From JBNKFV01 sp050290265 (GTDB lineage Bacteria > Pseudomonadota > Gammaproteobacteria > Pseudomonadales > Cellvibrionaceae): a stretch of 64,000 nt of DNA. Below, piece after piece: positions 53,126-62,984 of the stretch. The DNA lies in NCBI GenBank assembly GCA_050290265.1, contig JBNKHI010000006.1, positions 1-64,000 on the forward strand. The letters are read 5' to 3'. The notes under the pieces are model-generated. The model did no database searches and had not been told where the DNA came from. It was given only the letters and a program-made list of their open reading frames with translations. The translations under genes were made by a program, and so were the position numbers. Numbering within the stretch: position 1 is the first letter of the stretch; each line of letters begins with the position of its first letter.

Positions 53126-55357
53126 TTAATAGTTTGAAATATACGCGGTCATTCGCTCTGCGGGTACTGGCTTACTAAAATAATAGCCCTGCAACAAATC
53201 ACAACCGTGATTAATCATAAAATCTCGTTGGTACTGTGTTTCAACCCCTTCCGCAACTACCTGTAAACCCAAGCTATGTGCAAGCGCAAGTGTCGCAATA
53301 CAAATTTTGTCGTTACCGTTCATAGCTTCAAGATCACTAACAAAAGTGCGATCAAGCTTTAGTGTTGCAATAGGGAGCTGTTTTAAATAAGCGAGAGAAG
53401 AATACCCGGTACCAAAGTCATCAATAGCCAAGCGCACACCCAGATCTCTGACTTTATTCAAAATGGTCGCAGCCTCATCAATATTCGTCATGGCCATTGA
53501 CTCAGTAATTTCCAAAACAATTTCTTCATCTGGAATTTCATATTTATTCAGCAAAAACCTGACTTGCCCGACAAAGCCGTCTGCCTGAAGCTGGACAGCC
53601 GATAAATTGACGGAAACACGAACACTGCGTTTAAACTTTTTCCGCCACTGGCAATATTGAATACACGCTTCTTCAAGAATCCACAAACCAAGCGGCAGTA
53701 TCAAATTACTCTCTTCAGCAACCGGAATAAATTGGTCAGGAGCGATAACCCCCTGCTCCGGATGATTCCATCGAACCAATGCCTCCACGGCTCGGACTGT
53801 ATTCGTTTTTGTGCAAATCAGGGGTTGATAATAAAGCTCGAACTGACGTTCTTCGATTGCTTTGCGCAAATCACTTTCTATTTTCAACCGACGATTTGCA
53901 TCAACATTCATTGCATCGTTAAAAAATTGATAATTATTGCGTCCATTTTCTTTCGCATGGTACATCGCCACATCTGCATTTTTGATAAGGTCCTCGCCAA
54001 TACAGCCATCATCAGGGTAAATACTAATACCAATACTGGGACTCGAAAACAAAGTAATACCATCAATATCATAAGGCAGACTCAACTGATGAAGCAAAAA
54101 TCGCGCAACGGGAACAATGGTCATACTATCCTTTATTCCCGTGTAAACAATTACAAACTCATCACCACCAATTCTCGAAACAATGTCACACGTCCTGACC
54201 GAAGACGTCAATCTCTTTGCGACTTCTTTAAGCAGCTTATCGCCTACAGCATGACCTTTTGTATCGTTTATAAGCTTAAAACGATCCAAATCTAAAAACA
54301 TGACCACAACCAGCTCTTCCTGGCGACTTGCAATACGAAGAGACTGAGACAAGCTTTGTTCTAAACTAAATCGATTAACTAAACCTGTTAGCGTATCATG
54401 GTGTGCCAAATGAAAAATCTTTTCCTGATCAATCTTGCGTTCAGTAATATCAACCACGCAAGTCACATAATGAGTAATAATATTTTTTTCATTATAAATA
54501 GCCGAAACGGTTACCCATTGCGGGTACGATGAACCATCATTCCGTGAACCTAGCAGCTCTCCACGCCACGACCCTTTCTTGCAAACTTCATCCACAACCG
54601 CGCCAACAAGTTCACCCACATCATCATGACGTGATAGCTCGCCAACAAACTTTCCAACTACCGTCTCACGGTTATAACCCGACATGTGACAAAACGCTTG
54701 ATTCACTGCAATGATTTTATGTTCGTCATCGGTAATCAGGATACCTTCACCACTATAATGAAACACATTTGCCAATAAACGTAGTTCTTCCTCAGCAGAT
54801 CGTTGCGGCGTAATATCTTGCATCGTTCCATTAATCAGAACAGGATTACCACCCTTGTCATAAACAACAACCCTATTTTCATGAATATATTTTACCTCGC
54901 CATCTGGAAATACCATTCGATACGAATCATCGAACTGCCCCTCTTGCAAGGTGATCTGCATGTCAGGATCAGACTTTTCGACATCTTCAGGCAAAACCAA
55001 ACTCGTTAAAAACTTGAGCTGTGGAGGCCCAACGCCTGGTTCGATCTTGGCAATCCGATACAATTCATCCGACCAATCGATCTTTTGGGTAAGAATATCG
55101 TAAGACCAACTACCCGTTCGGCTTAAGTTCTGCGCGGCAGCCAGAGATTGCAAAGCTCTTTCCAGAGAAGCATTTTTTTCATTGAGTTCTTGGGAATTAA
55201 CCTCTAGGACATGATTATAAAATCGCCTTTCTCGATCACAGTCTTCATATGTGGAAGAGACAACCTCCAGAATCCCTCTGAGATCATCAGGCAACTGCTC
55301 CTCAGCAATCTCCTGACCAAAAATTTGTTTAAGCTGGCGCAGCAAAAGACTATGCAT
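53126..55357 (-). CDS. PAS-PAS-GGDEF-EAL c-di-GMP signalling protein
   Basis: 743 residues, no membrane helix. Two PAS/PAC sensor domains (about 70-195 and 195-310) precede GGDEF (about 315-475; RIGGDEFVIVY, I-site RTCD five residues upstream) and EAL (about 485-740). EAL catalytic residues are present: EALVRW, ITESMAM, DDFGTGYSSL, KLDRTFV, AEGVET. Both activities could therefore be real, the balance set by the PAS input. It lies 110 bp downstream of the FIST gene on the same strand, a typical sensor-effector pairing. Confidence 0.93.
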   Translation of the reverse strand: MHSLLLRQLKQIFGQEIAEEQLPDDLRGILEVVSSTYEDCDRERRFYNHVLEVNSQELNEKNASLERALQSLAAAQNLSRTGSWSYDILTQKIDWSDELYRIAKIEPGVGPPQLKFLTSLVLPEDVEKSDPDMQITLQEGQFDDSYRMVFPDGEVKYIHENRVVVYDKGGNPVLINGTMQDITPQRSAEEELRLLANVFHYSGEGILITDDEHKIIAVNQAFCHMSGYNRETVVGKFVGELSRHDDVGELVGAVVDEVCKKGSWRGELLGSRNDGSSYPQWVTVSAIYNEKNIITHYVTCVVDITERKIDQEKIFHLAHHDTLTGLVNRFSLEQSLSQSLRIASRQEELVVVMFLDLDRFKLINDTKGHAVGDKLLKEVAKRLTSSVRTCDIVSRIGGDEFVIVYTGIKDSMTIVPVARFLLHQLSLPYDIDGITLFSSPSIGISIYPDDGCIGEDLIKNADVAMYHAKENGRNNYQFFNDAMNVDANRRLKIESDLRKAIEERQFELYYQPLICTKTNTVRAVEALVRWNHPEQGVIAPDQFIPVAEESNLILPLGLWILEEACIQYCQWRKKFKRSVRVSVNLSAVQLQADGFVGQVRFLLNKYEIPDEEIVLEITESMAMTNIDEAATILNKVRDLGVRLAIDDFGTGYSSLAYLKQLPIATLKLDRTFVSDLEAMNGNDKICIATLALAHSLGLQVVAEGVETQYQRDFMINHGCDLLQGYYFSKPVPAERMTAYISNY

Positions 55358-55467
55358 AAAGTAAAACCAAAAAAGTGGGCTAAATCGTTATTATCTTTTC
55401 AACACGTTTTACCTAGAACAATTTCCTAGCGTTACAGATCGCAGATAAAATGCACAATGCTCATTGA

Positions 55468-56604
55468 CTAATCCTCATAAATCACCGTGAGTGTCATGGT
55501 TTGATTATGAAACTGACACTCATTTCCAGCCCCGGGCAACGGTGCAACCTCACCAAATGAATAAAAACCGGTTAGCTGTACAGTAGGGCCCAACACGCTT
55601 TCCATTGCCTCCAATTCTTCTTCAACTAATTGATCTATCACTGCCAGTCTTCCGTAGCAGCTAACGGCTAAAGCGAAAGCCTGCTTTTCATTCTTTTTAT
55701 GAATAGACAATGCAGCACTCGCGGCACCAGCAACCAATGCATTTAAATCATGTTTCATGAGTCTTGCAATGTAGCCCGTCGGCACGTGGCCAGCAAAAAT
55801 TACCGATTTTGTGGCTTCATCTACATCCAACACCGTTCGAATAATCTCCGCATCGCCCTCTTTTTCAGCACGAATACTTAATGGAAAACGGCGACCACTG
55901 GCAGGCAGTTCGTCAACAAACTCACCCAGGTACCTTTTGTACAAATCAAGCGCTGGTTCACCATCCAATTCAAAAACTTGATTTGCAACGGCCTTAGTCA
56001 CGACTCGGTCAGCGCCAAAGGCACTCCAGCCAGACTGACAACCAGAATATATTGATAAACTTTCACCGTAAAAACCCACAGCAATTAGACGATTTGATGC
56101 TACGGAATCTCCGATCACAGTTTGGGTTTCTATAGAGGGGTCAAAAGATCCAGCCACCCCTCCCGTTACAGGCACAGGTAACCCAACAGCGTTAACACAG
56201 CCTATAAGTTCTGAGCCATTGGTATCCAAGCCGCTCGACAGCAGAAAAATATGTTTGAGCTCCGGTCGATTGAGAGGTTCAAGCAATTGTTGGACGGCCG
56301 ACTGCGGATTATCGTCAGCCACAAAATCAACGTACGAAACATCCACCGATCCATGATCGAAGCTTATGGCAGTGGCTACCGCACTTCGAGTAATAGGATC
56401 AGCACCTAGAATATTGCCTGCTGACGACGCCCCCACAATCTCTGCGCTAGGATAGAGAGATTTAAGTGATGTCAGGATACCCGGGTTGGTAAGAGCGTCC
56501 GAATCGGAAAACACAAAGACGATCTGAGCATCAGATTCAGGCGTTAGATTTTTAGTAGCCTGGGCCCAGGCACCATTTTCATATACTAGCGTATCGACCT
56601 GCAT
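55468..56604 (-). CDS. FIST N/C domain sensor protein (NosP-like)
   Basis: 378 residues. The FIST_N domain (about 25-210; IVFVFSDSDALTNPGILTSL, EIVGASSAGNILG, PVPVTGGVAGSF) is followed by FIST_C (about 225-360; YKRYLGEF, LPLSIR-like FPLSIRAEKEGD, and GFYSFGEVAP near the end). FIST proteins bind small ligands; the NosP group binds haem and senses nitric oxide, and its genes adjoin c-di-GMP or kinase genes. GAGGAG precedes the ATG. Whether this one carries haem cannot be told from sequence. Confidence 0.88.
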   Translation of the reverse strand: MQVDTLVYENGAWAQATKNLTPESDAQIVFVFSDSDALTNPGILTSLKSLYPSAEIVGASSAGNILGADPITRSAVATAISFDHGSVDVSYVDFVADDNPQSAVQQLLEPLNRPELKHIFLLSSGLDTNGSELIGCVNAVGLPVPVTGGVAGSFDPSIETQTVIGDSVASNRLIAVGFYGESLSIYSGCQSGWSAFGADRVVTKAVANQVFELDGEPALDLYKRYLGEFVDELPASGRRFPLSIRAEKEGDAEIIRTVLDVDEATKSVIFAGHVPTGYIARLMKHDLNALVAGAASAALSIHKKNEKQAFALAVSCYGRLAVIDQLVEEELEAMESVLGPTVQLTGFYSFGEVAPLPGAGNECQFHNQTMTLTVIYED

Positions 56605-56773
56605 CAGTCGCGCTCCTCATGTTATTAAAACTTAGAGAGGTATTGGATCGCTTTCTATGAATAAAAGTATAACGTAAAACCCGTCACTACCAAGTAATAT
56701 GACTCAAACTGGCAATAAGCAGGATACAAGCCGCCCTACTTAAACCGAAAAGGCACATTTAATCCGCTTCAGA

Positions 56774-57577
56774 TTAAAAAATTGCCATTAGCATTTTGAT
56801 GCTTAGCAGAGTCAATAAAACGGCGAAAATTCGCTTTAGTACTGTTACTGGCAACTTGTGGGCTGCGCTTGCACCGATTGGCGCTGTAACAAAACTACAT
56901 AAAGACATCAATATAACCGCCGGCCAATAGACAAAACCAAAAGTATTCGCGACACCCGAAACGTGACTCGAACCATTAATAAAAAAACCAAGCGTGCCCG
57001 CCACCGCAATAAACACCCCGAGGGCCGCCGAGGTTCCAATAGCTTTTCGTATCGAAATGTTACACCAAAGTAAATAAGGCACTGTTAGCGAGCCGCCACC
57101 AATGGAAACCAGTGCTGACACAGCCCCAATGCCGGTCCCCACACCAAATAACCCCCTATTTCCAGGCATCTGTCGCTGTGCCGCGGGTTTAAAGCCAACC
57201 AGCATTTGGATAACCACAAGCGTCATAAAACAGGCAAAGAAAATCGCCAAAGGCTTTGTATCCATAACCGTCGCCAAGAAAGTCCCCATGAAGGTCCCCA
57301 CTAGGGCACCAGGGCCCAATCCTTTTATCGCCCGCCAGACCACGCCACCGCGCTTACTATGAGACCAGGCACTCGAACAAGAGGTTACCAGGATAGAAGC
57401 CATAGATGTTCCCAGCGCCAAGTGCAAAACGTTGTCCACAGGAAACCCTTGCATCAAAAATAAGGTTGTCAGCATAGGCACCATAATGCCGCCACCCCCG
57501 ACCCCCAGCAGGCCTGCAAAAAACCCTACAACAGCCCCAAGCGCTAGGTAAGAAGCTATCCATTGTAATTCCAGCAT
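56774..57577 (-). CDS. TauE/SafE family sulfite/organic anion exporter
   Basis: About 267 residues, eight hydrophobic helices in two repeats, each with the family motif: GLLGVGGGGIMVPML and SALVSIGGGSLTVPYLLW. The family moves sulfite, sulfoacetate or similar organic anions across the inner membrane. A GTG at 57583 is an alternative start two codons earlier. It stands alone, divergent from the CPA2 antiporter. Confidence 0.9.
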   Translation of the reverse strand: MLELQWIASYLALGAVVGFFAGLLGVGGGGIMVPMLTTLFLMQGFPVDNVLHLALGTSMASILVTSCSSAWSHSKRGGVVWRAIKGLGPGALVGTFMGTFLATVMDTKPLAIFFACFMTLVVIQMLVGFKPAAQRQMPGNRGLFGVGTGIGAVSALVSIGGGSLTVPYLLWCNISIRKAIGTSAALGVFIAVAGTLGFFINGSSHVSGVANTFGFVYWPAVILMSLCSFVTAPIGASAAHKLPVTVLKRIFAVLLTLLSIKMLMAIF

Positions 57578-57796
57578 AAACACTACTCGTCGTTATAAAC
57601 GCAAAAAAGGCGGAGTTTAGGGCACTGATCCCGCTCCGATCAACATATTCCCCCAGAAGGCCTTAGCTGTGCAATATCACTCAGGGTTGATTAAACTAAC
57701 CTTAATACATCACTCTAAAACAGCAGTTAACCGCTATAGAACATCCTAAGGACAATTAATGATTCACCTAATGGCATCTAATCAGGCGCTAACAAT

Positions 57797-59509
57797 ATGA
57801 GCGAAGCGTTTTTTGAAGCACTGATCGCCATTATGGGCGTATCACTATTGGCAACGGTCTTACTCCGACGCCTTCGCTTACCCAGCATCGTTGCCTATAT
57901 ATTGGCCGGTGCACTAATAGGCCCGCAGTTACTCGGCTGGGTTCAAGTTCCCGCCATGTTTAGTTTTCTTGCTGAGTTTGGCGTTGTATTTCTATTGTTC
58001 GCGCTGGGATTGGAGTTCTCATTGCCCAAACTCATCGCTTTGCGGCGCTCAGTATTTGGCCTAGGCAGTATACAGGTTGCGCTCTGTACCGCAGTTTTTG
58101 CCGGTGCAGTTTGGCTTTGGGGTACAACCCTTTCTGCCGCAGTATTGATCGCCGGTGCACTCGCATTGTCCTCTACGGCTATTGTTTCCAAGGAACTGTC
58201 ACAGCTGCACAAACTTCATCAACGACCGGGGCAGCTGGCGATTGCCATCTTGCTGTTTCAGGATTTGGCAGCCATTGTTTTTCTCATCTTAGTGCCTGTG
58301 CTCGGCGAACAATCAACCCATAGCTTCTGGTATAGCATGGGCCTTGCGCTGATCAAGGCTGTACTACTCATGGGCATACTGCTGAGTGCGGGAAAATGGC
58401 TACTACCGCTGCTTTATAAAGAAGTCAGCCGCGCCCGCTCGGAAGAAGTGTTTGTACTAACAACGCTGGTTATCGTCATGCTGGCAGCCTGGATAACCCA
58501 CAGCTTTCACTTATCAATGGCACTTGGGGGCTTTGTTATTGGAATGATGCTCAGTGAAAGTGCGTTCAGGCACCAAATTGAATCTGATATCAGGCCATTT
58601 AAAGACATCCTGTTAGGCCTATTTTTTGTCACCATCGGCATGAACATCCAAATTAACCTCGTTTGGGAGTATTGGCCACGTCTGCTCTGCTTTACCGCTG
58701 CACTCATTCTCATAAAAGCGCTCTTGATAAGCCTACTGGTCAACCTCACAGGGGATAATAAATCGACCGCCATACAGTCCGGTCTAAATTTGGCCCAGGC
58801 TGGAGAATTTGGCTTAGCATTATTGTCACTGGCGGTGTTGCAAAAAGTGATCCCCAACGACCAGGCAAGCTTTATTATTTTAGTCTCTATTTTTAGCATG
58901 ACTGCCAGCCCTTTCCTGATTCGCTACAGCGACACAATTGCCAGCAAACTCCTACATGTTTTTTCACGCTGGAAACAATCTGACGAAGAGGTAACCACAG
59001 TGGAGGAGCCCGCGGTTATTCCCAATCAAAAACACGTCATCATCGGTGGTTTTGGCAGGGTCGGTAAAACGTTGGGTAAGATATTGGGCAACAACAATAT
59101 CGACTATATTGCCATTGACCAGCACATCGACGTTGTCAATACAGAAAGATCAAGAGGTGCTAATGTTATATACGGAGATTGCGAAAATCTCGAGCTGCTC
59201 AAACACTGCCATATACAACAGGCTGAGCTTGCTATCCTTACTTTTACGTCGTTGGAAAGCGCCAAAAAAGCAATTGAGCACATCCGCGCAGAACATATTG
59301 ATACCCCAATTATCGTTCGCTGCCACGAACACAATGCGGTTGAAGAGCTTATCGCTCTAGGGGCCAATCATGTTATCCCCGAAATGCTAGAGGCCAGTCT
59401 ACTCATCGCCGCTCAAGTGCTTACCCTAGCCGGTATGAATCAGTCGCAAATTGATCAGCAGATTGCGCTGGAACGAGCAAATCAACTTCGTACCCCTAAT
59501 AATGATTAA
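57797..59509 (+). CDS. CPA2 family cation:proton antiporter with TrkA-N domain (KefB/C-like)
   Basis: 570 residues. About twelve helices (1-385) with NLAQAGEFGLALLSLAVL in the transport core, then a cytosolic RCK/TrkA-N domain (about 410-530) with the nucleotide motif IGGFGRVGKTLGKIL and Asp in AIDQHID. These systems export potassium or sodium in exchange for protons and are gated by nucleotides or glutathione adducts. No KefF/KefG-like ancillary gene is adjacent. Confidence 0.92.
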   Translation: MSEAFFEALIAIMGVSLLATVLLRRLRLPSIVAYILAGALIGPQLLGWVQVPAMFSFLAEFGVVFLLFALGLEFSLPKLIALRRSVFGLGSIQVALCTAVFAGAVWLWGTTLSAAVLIAGALALSSTAIVSKELSQLHKLHQRPGQLAIAILLFQDLAAIVFLILVPVLGEQSTHSFWYSMGLALIKAVLLMGILLSAGKWLLPLLYKEVSRARSEEVFVLTTLVIVMLAAWITHSFHLSMALGGFVIGMMLSESAFRHQIESDIRPFKDILLGLFFVTIGMNIQINLVWEYWPRLLCFTAALILIKALLISLLVNLTGDNKSTAIQSGLNLAQAGEFGLALLSLAVLQKVIPNDQASFIILVSIFSMTASPFLIRYSDTIASKLLHVFSRWKQSDEEVTTVEEPAVIPNQKHVIIGGFGRVGKTLGKILGNNNIDYIAIDQHIDVVNTERSRGANVIYGDCENLELLKHCHIQQAELAILTFTSLESAKKAIEHIRAEHIDTPIIVRCHEHNAVEELIALGANHVIPEMLEASLLIAAQVLTLAGMNQSQIDQQIALERANQLRTPNND

Positions 59510-59680
59510 CCATGGGTTAACTGCTGTACGCCTATTCTGCACTCTATACTGCAACGCTCGAACCGTCAGACCATTCAGCGGAATGCCCTACGCAAATGAC
59601 TGCAAAATTTAATGGATAGCGGCACGATAAAACAACATATAATCCTAGTCAGCGGCACTTATAGATAGAGGAGCCATTGC

Positions 59681-60364
59681 GTGATAGACGTATTATTGGT
59701 CGAGGACGATATCGACTTGGCAAGCACCATCGTACAGTATCTCGAACTGGAAGATATTGACTGTGACCATGCCAGCAATGGCGTGGCAGGCCTAAATCTC
59801 GCCAGTCAACACCACTACGATGCAATTTTGCTGGACATAAACTTACCCAAAATGAACGGTTTGTCCGTTTGTGAAAATTTGCGTAAAGACGGCATCGACA
59901 CACCAATATTAATGTTGACCGCCAGAGACAGTCTGGACGATAAAGTCGCCGGATTTAATGCTGGCAGCGACGACTACCTGGTAAAGCCATTCGCTATGCA
60001 GGAACTTGTTGTGCGCTGCAAAGCTCTGGCAAAACGCCGCAGTGGGCAAGTGCAAAAACTGAAATTCGCGGATCTGGTACTAAACCTTGAAAACAAAGAG
60101 GCCTCACGCGCAAACGAACCTATTAAACTAACCCCCACGGCCTGGAAGCTACTGGAAACGCTGCTACGTGCTTACCCCCGAGTACTCAGTAGAGATGAAC
60201 TCGAACAAGCAGTCTGGGGAGAAGACCGCCCTGACAGCAATAGTTTTAAAGTACACTTACACAACTTGCGTAAAGCAGTGGATGGCAATTTTGCCAAACC
60301 TCTAATCAAAACAATTACTGGTTATGGATTTACCCTAAGCGAGAACGATGAAACTCTGGACTAG
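59681..60364 (+). CDS. OmpR-family response regulator
   Basis: 227 residues. Receiver domain (1-115) with acidic pair VEDDID, phospho-acceptor Asp in AILLDINLPKMNG, and Lys in YLVKPFA. Winged-helix DNA-binding domain (about 125-225) ends NLRKAVDGNFAKPLIKTITG. The start is GTG, with GAGGAG seven bases upstream. It overlaps the histidine kinase gene by 17 bp, so regulator and kinase are a coupled pair. Confidence 0.94.
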   Translation: MIDVLLVEDDIDLASTIVQYLELEDIDCDHASNGVAGLNLASQHHYDAILLDINLPKMNGLSVCENLRKDGIDTPILMLTARDSLDDKVAGFNAGSDDYLVKPFAMQELVVRCKALAKRRSGQVQKLKFADLVLNLENKEASRANEPIKLTPTAWKLLETLLRAYPRVLSRDELEQAVWGEDRPDSNSFKVHLHNLRKAVDGNFAKPLIKTITGYGFTLSENDETLD

Positions 60365-61649
60365 TCTACGAACCTATTTTTTTGCTGCCATGATCATGAT
60401 CGGTGTTCTTATGGTGGTGCTCTACTCCTACATCTCCAGTCAATATTATATTGCGGGCATCAAAAATGTTGTTGAATGGACTATGCAGGAATTCGCTGAT
60501 GCCTGGAAAAATGGTGAATTAGCAGATAATAGCAAAGAAAGTTCAGAGCCTTATCCAAAACCTTATACGGTTGCTCAATATGTTATCTATCCAAACTGGA
60601 AATCTATCCCGCTAGCAGTACGCGATAAGTTTCCAAAGGCTGAAACCACCACATCCACTTACCTCAATAACTATGAAATAAAAACTGGCGAGAACGGAGA
60701 AGAACAGGCTATCGTTTACCATCTTGGTAAATTTCCAACAAATGATGGCAATAACATCTACATCACTCGCATTGTCAACACCAACCAAATCCCCCAAAGT
60801 GTAAAAGCCAACCTTAATAAAAACTGGGATTGGATTTTATATATCGGAATCATTACCACATTAGCGTTTACGTTACTGGTCTTTTTAGTTTTTCATTTTG
60901 CTGCCAAACCTATACGTGGATTAAGTTTCTGGGCCTCCAACCTAAGTGAAAAAAATATCGCCGAAGACCGGCCAAACTTTCGCTACCAGGAACTTAACAA
61001 CCTCGCACAACTTATCCAAAACAGTTTATTGTCAGTCCGCAATGCACTAGACCGTGAACAGGAATTACTACGTAACTGTAGCCACGAGCTGAGGACCCCC
61101 ATTGCCGTTATCAGCAATAATCTCGAGCTAATACAGCGACTCCACCCAGAAAAGAAACCAGTGGAAGATCAAGCCTTCGCCCGTATGCAGCGCGCCACTA
61201 AAACAATGACCGATCTAACGGATACGTTACTCAGGTTATCGCAAAACGAAACCATGATGGTGGAACTAGAACCGGTGGAAATCAATGTGCTTATCGAACA
61301 GCTTAGCGATCAGCTCTGCTATTTGCTAACAGGTAAAGAAGTTGTTGTTAACAAAACACTACCGTCCACTACACTGCAGCTGCCAAAGTTAGCCGCACAA
61401 ATTCTACTCAACAATCTTATCCGAAATGCCTACCAGCATACCTTATCAGGCAAGATAGACATTGTTATTAATGGCAACCAAATAGAGATCATCAACGATA
61501 TTCAGCAATGTGATATCAGCCAACCTAACGAGGCAGGTTATGGATTGGGACTCAAGCTATGCAAAAAATTAGCAGACTGCTATCACTGGAAATTGGATAT
61601 CATTAACGATGAACACTTGCATCAGGTAACCGTAACTTTTGTCAATTAA
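60348..61649 (+). CDS. sensor histidine kinase
   Basis: 433 residues. TM1 (about 8-27), a periplasmic sensor loop of about 130 residues with many charged residues, TM2 (about 160-182), a linker in HAMP position, then H-box with phospho-His in CSHELRTPIAVISNNL, N-box LLNNLIRNAYQHT and G-box GYGLGLKLCKKL; the ATPase domain is compact. It should phosphorylate the OmpR-type regulator encoded just before it. The signal is unknown; the periplasmic domain is not one I recognise. Confidence 0.93.
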   Translation: MKLWTSLRTYFFAAMIMIGVLMVVLYSYISSQYYIAGIKNVVEWTMQEFADAWKNGELADNSKESSEPYPKPYTVAQYVIYPNWKSIPLAVRDKFPKAETTTSTYLNNYEIKTGENGEEQAIVYHLGKFPTNDGNNIYITRIVNTNQIPQSVKANLNKNWDWILYIGIITTLAFTLLVFLVFHFAAKPIRGLSFWASNLSEKNIAEDRPNFRYQELNNLAQLIQNSLLSVRNALDREQELLRNCSHELRTPIAVISNNLELIQRLHPEKKPVEDQAFARMQRATKTMTDLTDTLLRLSQNETMMVELEPVEINVLIEQLSDQLCYLLTGKEVVVNKTLPSTTLQLPKLAAQILLNNLIRNAYQHTLSGKIDIVINGNQIEIINDIQQCDISQPNEAGYGLGLKLCKKLADCYHWKLDIINDEHLHQVTVTFVN

Positions 61650-61667
61650 CCACTTGGAAAATACGCT

Positions 61668-62603
61668 ATGACATCTGTATTCGGTATCACCGCACCGGTT
61701 TTTATTTTAATAGGGATAGGCTTTGTATTAATTAAAAGTAACTTATTGAACAAAACCCATGTCGGAGGCTTTGGGACATTTGTTGTTTATCTGGCTCTCC
61801 CCTCTTTGATTATAAGCACCCTGACAAAGACCTCCCTGGATCATATTATTCAACCCACCTTCATGATCATTTATGCGGTAGCATCGCTCGGATCCTTTGC
61901 CTTAGGCTTTATCATTTACCGAAAATTCTTTAATAAAACTTTCTCCAACAGTGCCTTAAATAGCTTTGGCGGGGCCATGTCCAACAGCGCATTTATCGGC
62001 TACCCCTTGCTCCTACAAAGTTTTTCCAACCCTCCAGTAGCAGCTTTTACTATGGCTCTCATGGTTGAAAGCATCCTATTACTGCCCGTCGCACTGTTTT
62101 TTTTGGAAGTCGGTGAATCCCATGGCAAAGGACATAGTAAGCGCAGTGTGATCACTCAAATTAGTAAACGGTTAATTAGTAACCCGGTTATTTTGGCTAT
62201 TTTCGCTGGCATTGTATTAGCGCTACTGAATATTCAGCTACCTACATTTATTGATAAAAGCGTTGGCTTGCTCGCTCAGGCGGCGGCACCCGTCGCACTG
62301 GTATTCATTGGGGCCACGCTGGCCAGTAGTCAATGGCATGGAAAACTAGACGACGCAGGTATGGTTGCCCTGTTCAAACTTGTCGTACACCCTGCATTAG
62401 TCTTTCTCATGATTGTTCTAATGCCATCAATGGGAGCCAACCTATCAAAAGCGGCAATACTCATCGCTTCAGTGCCCATGGTGAGTATATTTCCTATTAT
62501 TGGCAGCAAATATGGCCAAGGCCCACAAGCCGCCAGTACCATGTTGGTGACTACCATTCTGGCCTTCTTTAGTATCAGTGCTATTCTTTGGTTATATCAT
62601 TAA
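61668..62603 (+). CDS. AEC family transporter (auxin efflux carrier type)
   Basis: 311 residues, ten hydrophobic helices in two five-helix halves. GIGFVLIKSNLLN at the start, the helix-break segment FGGAMSNSAFIGYPLL, and the Asn/Pro-containing SNPVILAIFAGIVLAL fit the bacterial AEC group, which includes malate and malonate carriers. It begins 18 bp after the histidine kinase gene, so the two-component system and the transporter are probably one operon and the regulator may answer to the transported organic acid. Confidence 0.9.
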   Translation: MTSVFGITAPVFILIGIGFVLIKSNLLNKTHVGGFGTFVVYLALPSLIISTLTKTSLDHIIQPTFMIIYAVASLGSFALGFIIYRKFFNKTFSNSALNSFGGAMSNSAFIGYPLLLQSFSNPPVAAFTMALMVESILLLPVALFFLEVGESHGKGHSKRSVITQISKRLISNPVILAIFAGIVLALLNIQLPTFIDKSVGLLAQAAAPVALVFIGATLASSQWHGKLDDAGMVALFKLVVHPALVFLMIVLMPSMGANLSKAAILIASVPMVSIFPIIGSKYGQGPQAASTMLVTTILAFFSISAILWLYH

Positions 62604-62984
62604 AGCCAGGCTGCGCTGTACAAACTGCTTCCAGTAAGCCGAAGAAAGACGGCCTACTCCCTACCCTTACTTCCTTAAACTAACCTATTACCATACAGCG
62701 CTAAGTCTTTGTAACTTTTCATATTTAGACGTTACTGAATACCCTTCAAATCAACCAAGAAATATTTCTGCAAACTTTCAGAAATATTATCGTCACATTT
62801 CCCTCACCAAACTGTAACTTTTGGCACTTAAAGTACCGCCTGTCTTGATTAACGCGGTTTCCCCAATGGCCGGAAGCTGGCCAAGACCATAGCGAGGATT
62901 AAAAGCAGGCTGCCAACAAAGGTCTCTCCCGCTGGAAACCCATTTAGATTTTTTAACCATTAGGCAATTAAGAGATCCTACCCA
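62604..62984. other. leader region of the right-edge lipoprotein gene
   Basis: No gene is seen. It holds a 10-bp perfect inverted repeat (AATATTTCTG 62761-62770 with CAGAAATATT 62779-62788) and, just after, short repeats spaced 10-11 bp (CGTCACA, CCTCACC, CTGTAAC) loosely like a Pho-box array. Confidence 0.35.

Noticed and set aside
52889..53137. 82-residue frame in the gap upstream of the TonB receptor
   Set aside because: No ribosome site, composition like non-coding DNA, and it overlaps the end of the GGDEF-EAL gene and an inverted repeat.
53657..54295. 212-residue plus-strand frame inside the GGDEF-EAL gene
   Set aside because: It is the antisense shadow of an intact conserved gene; no protein-like features.
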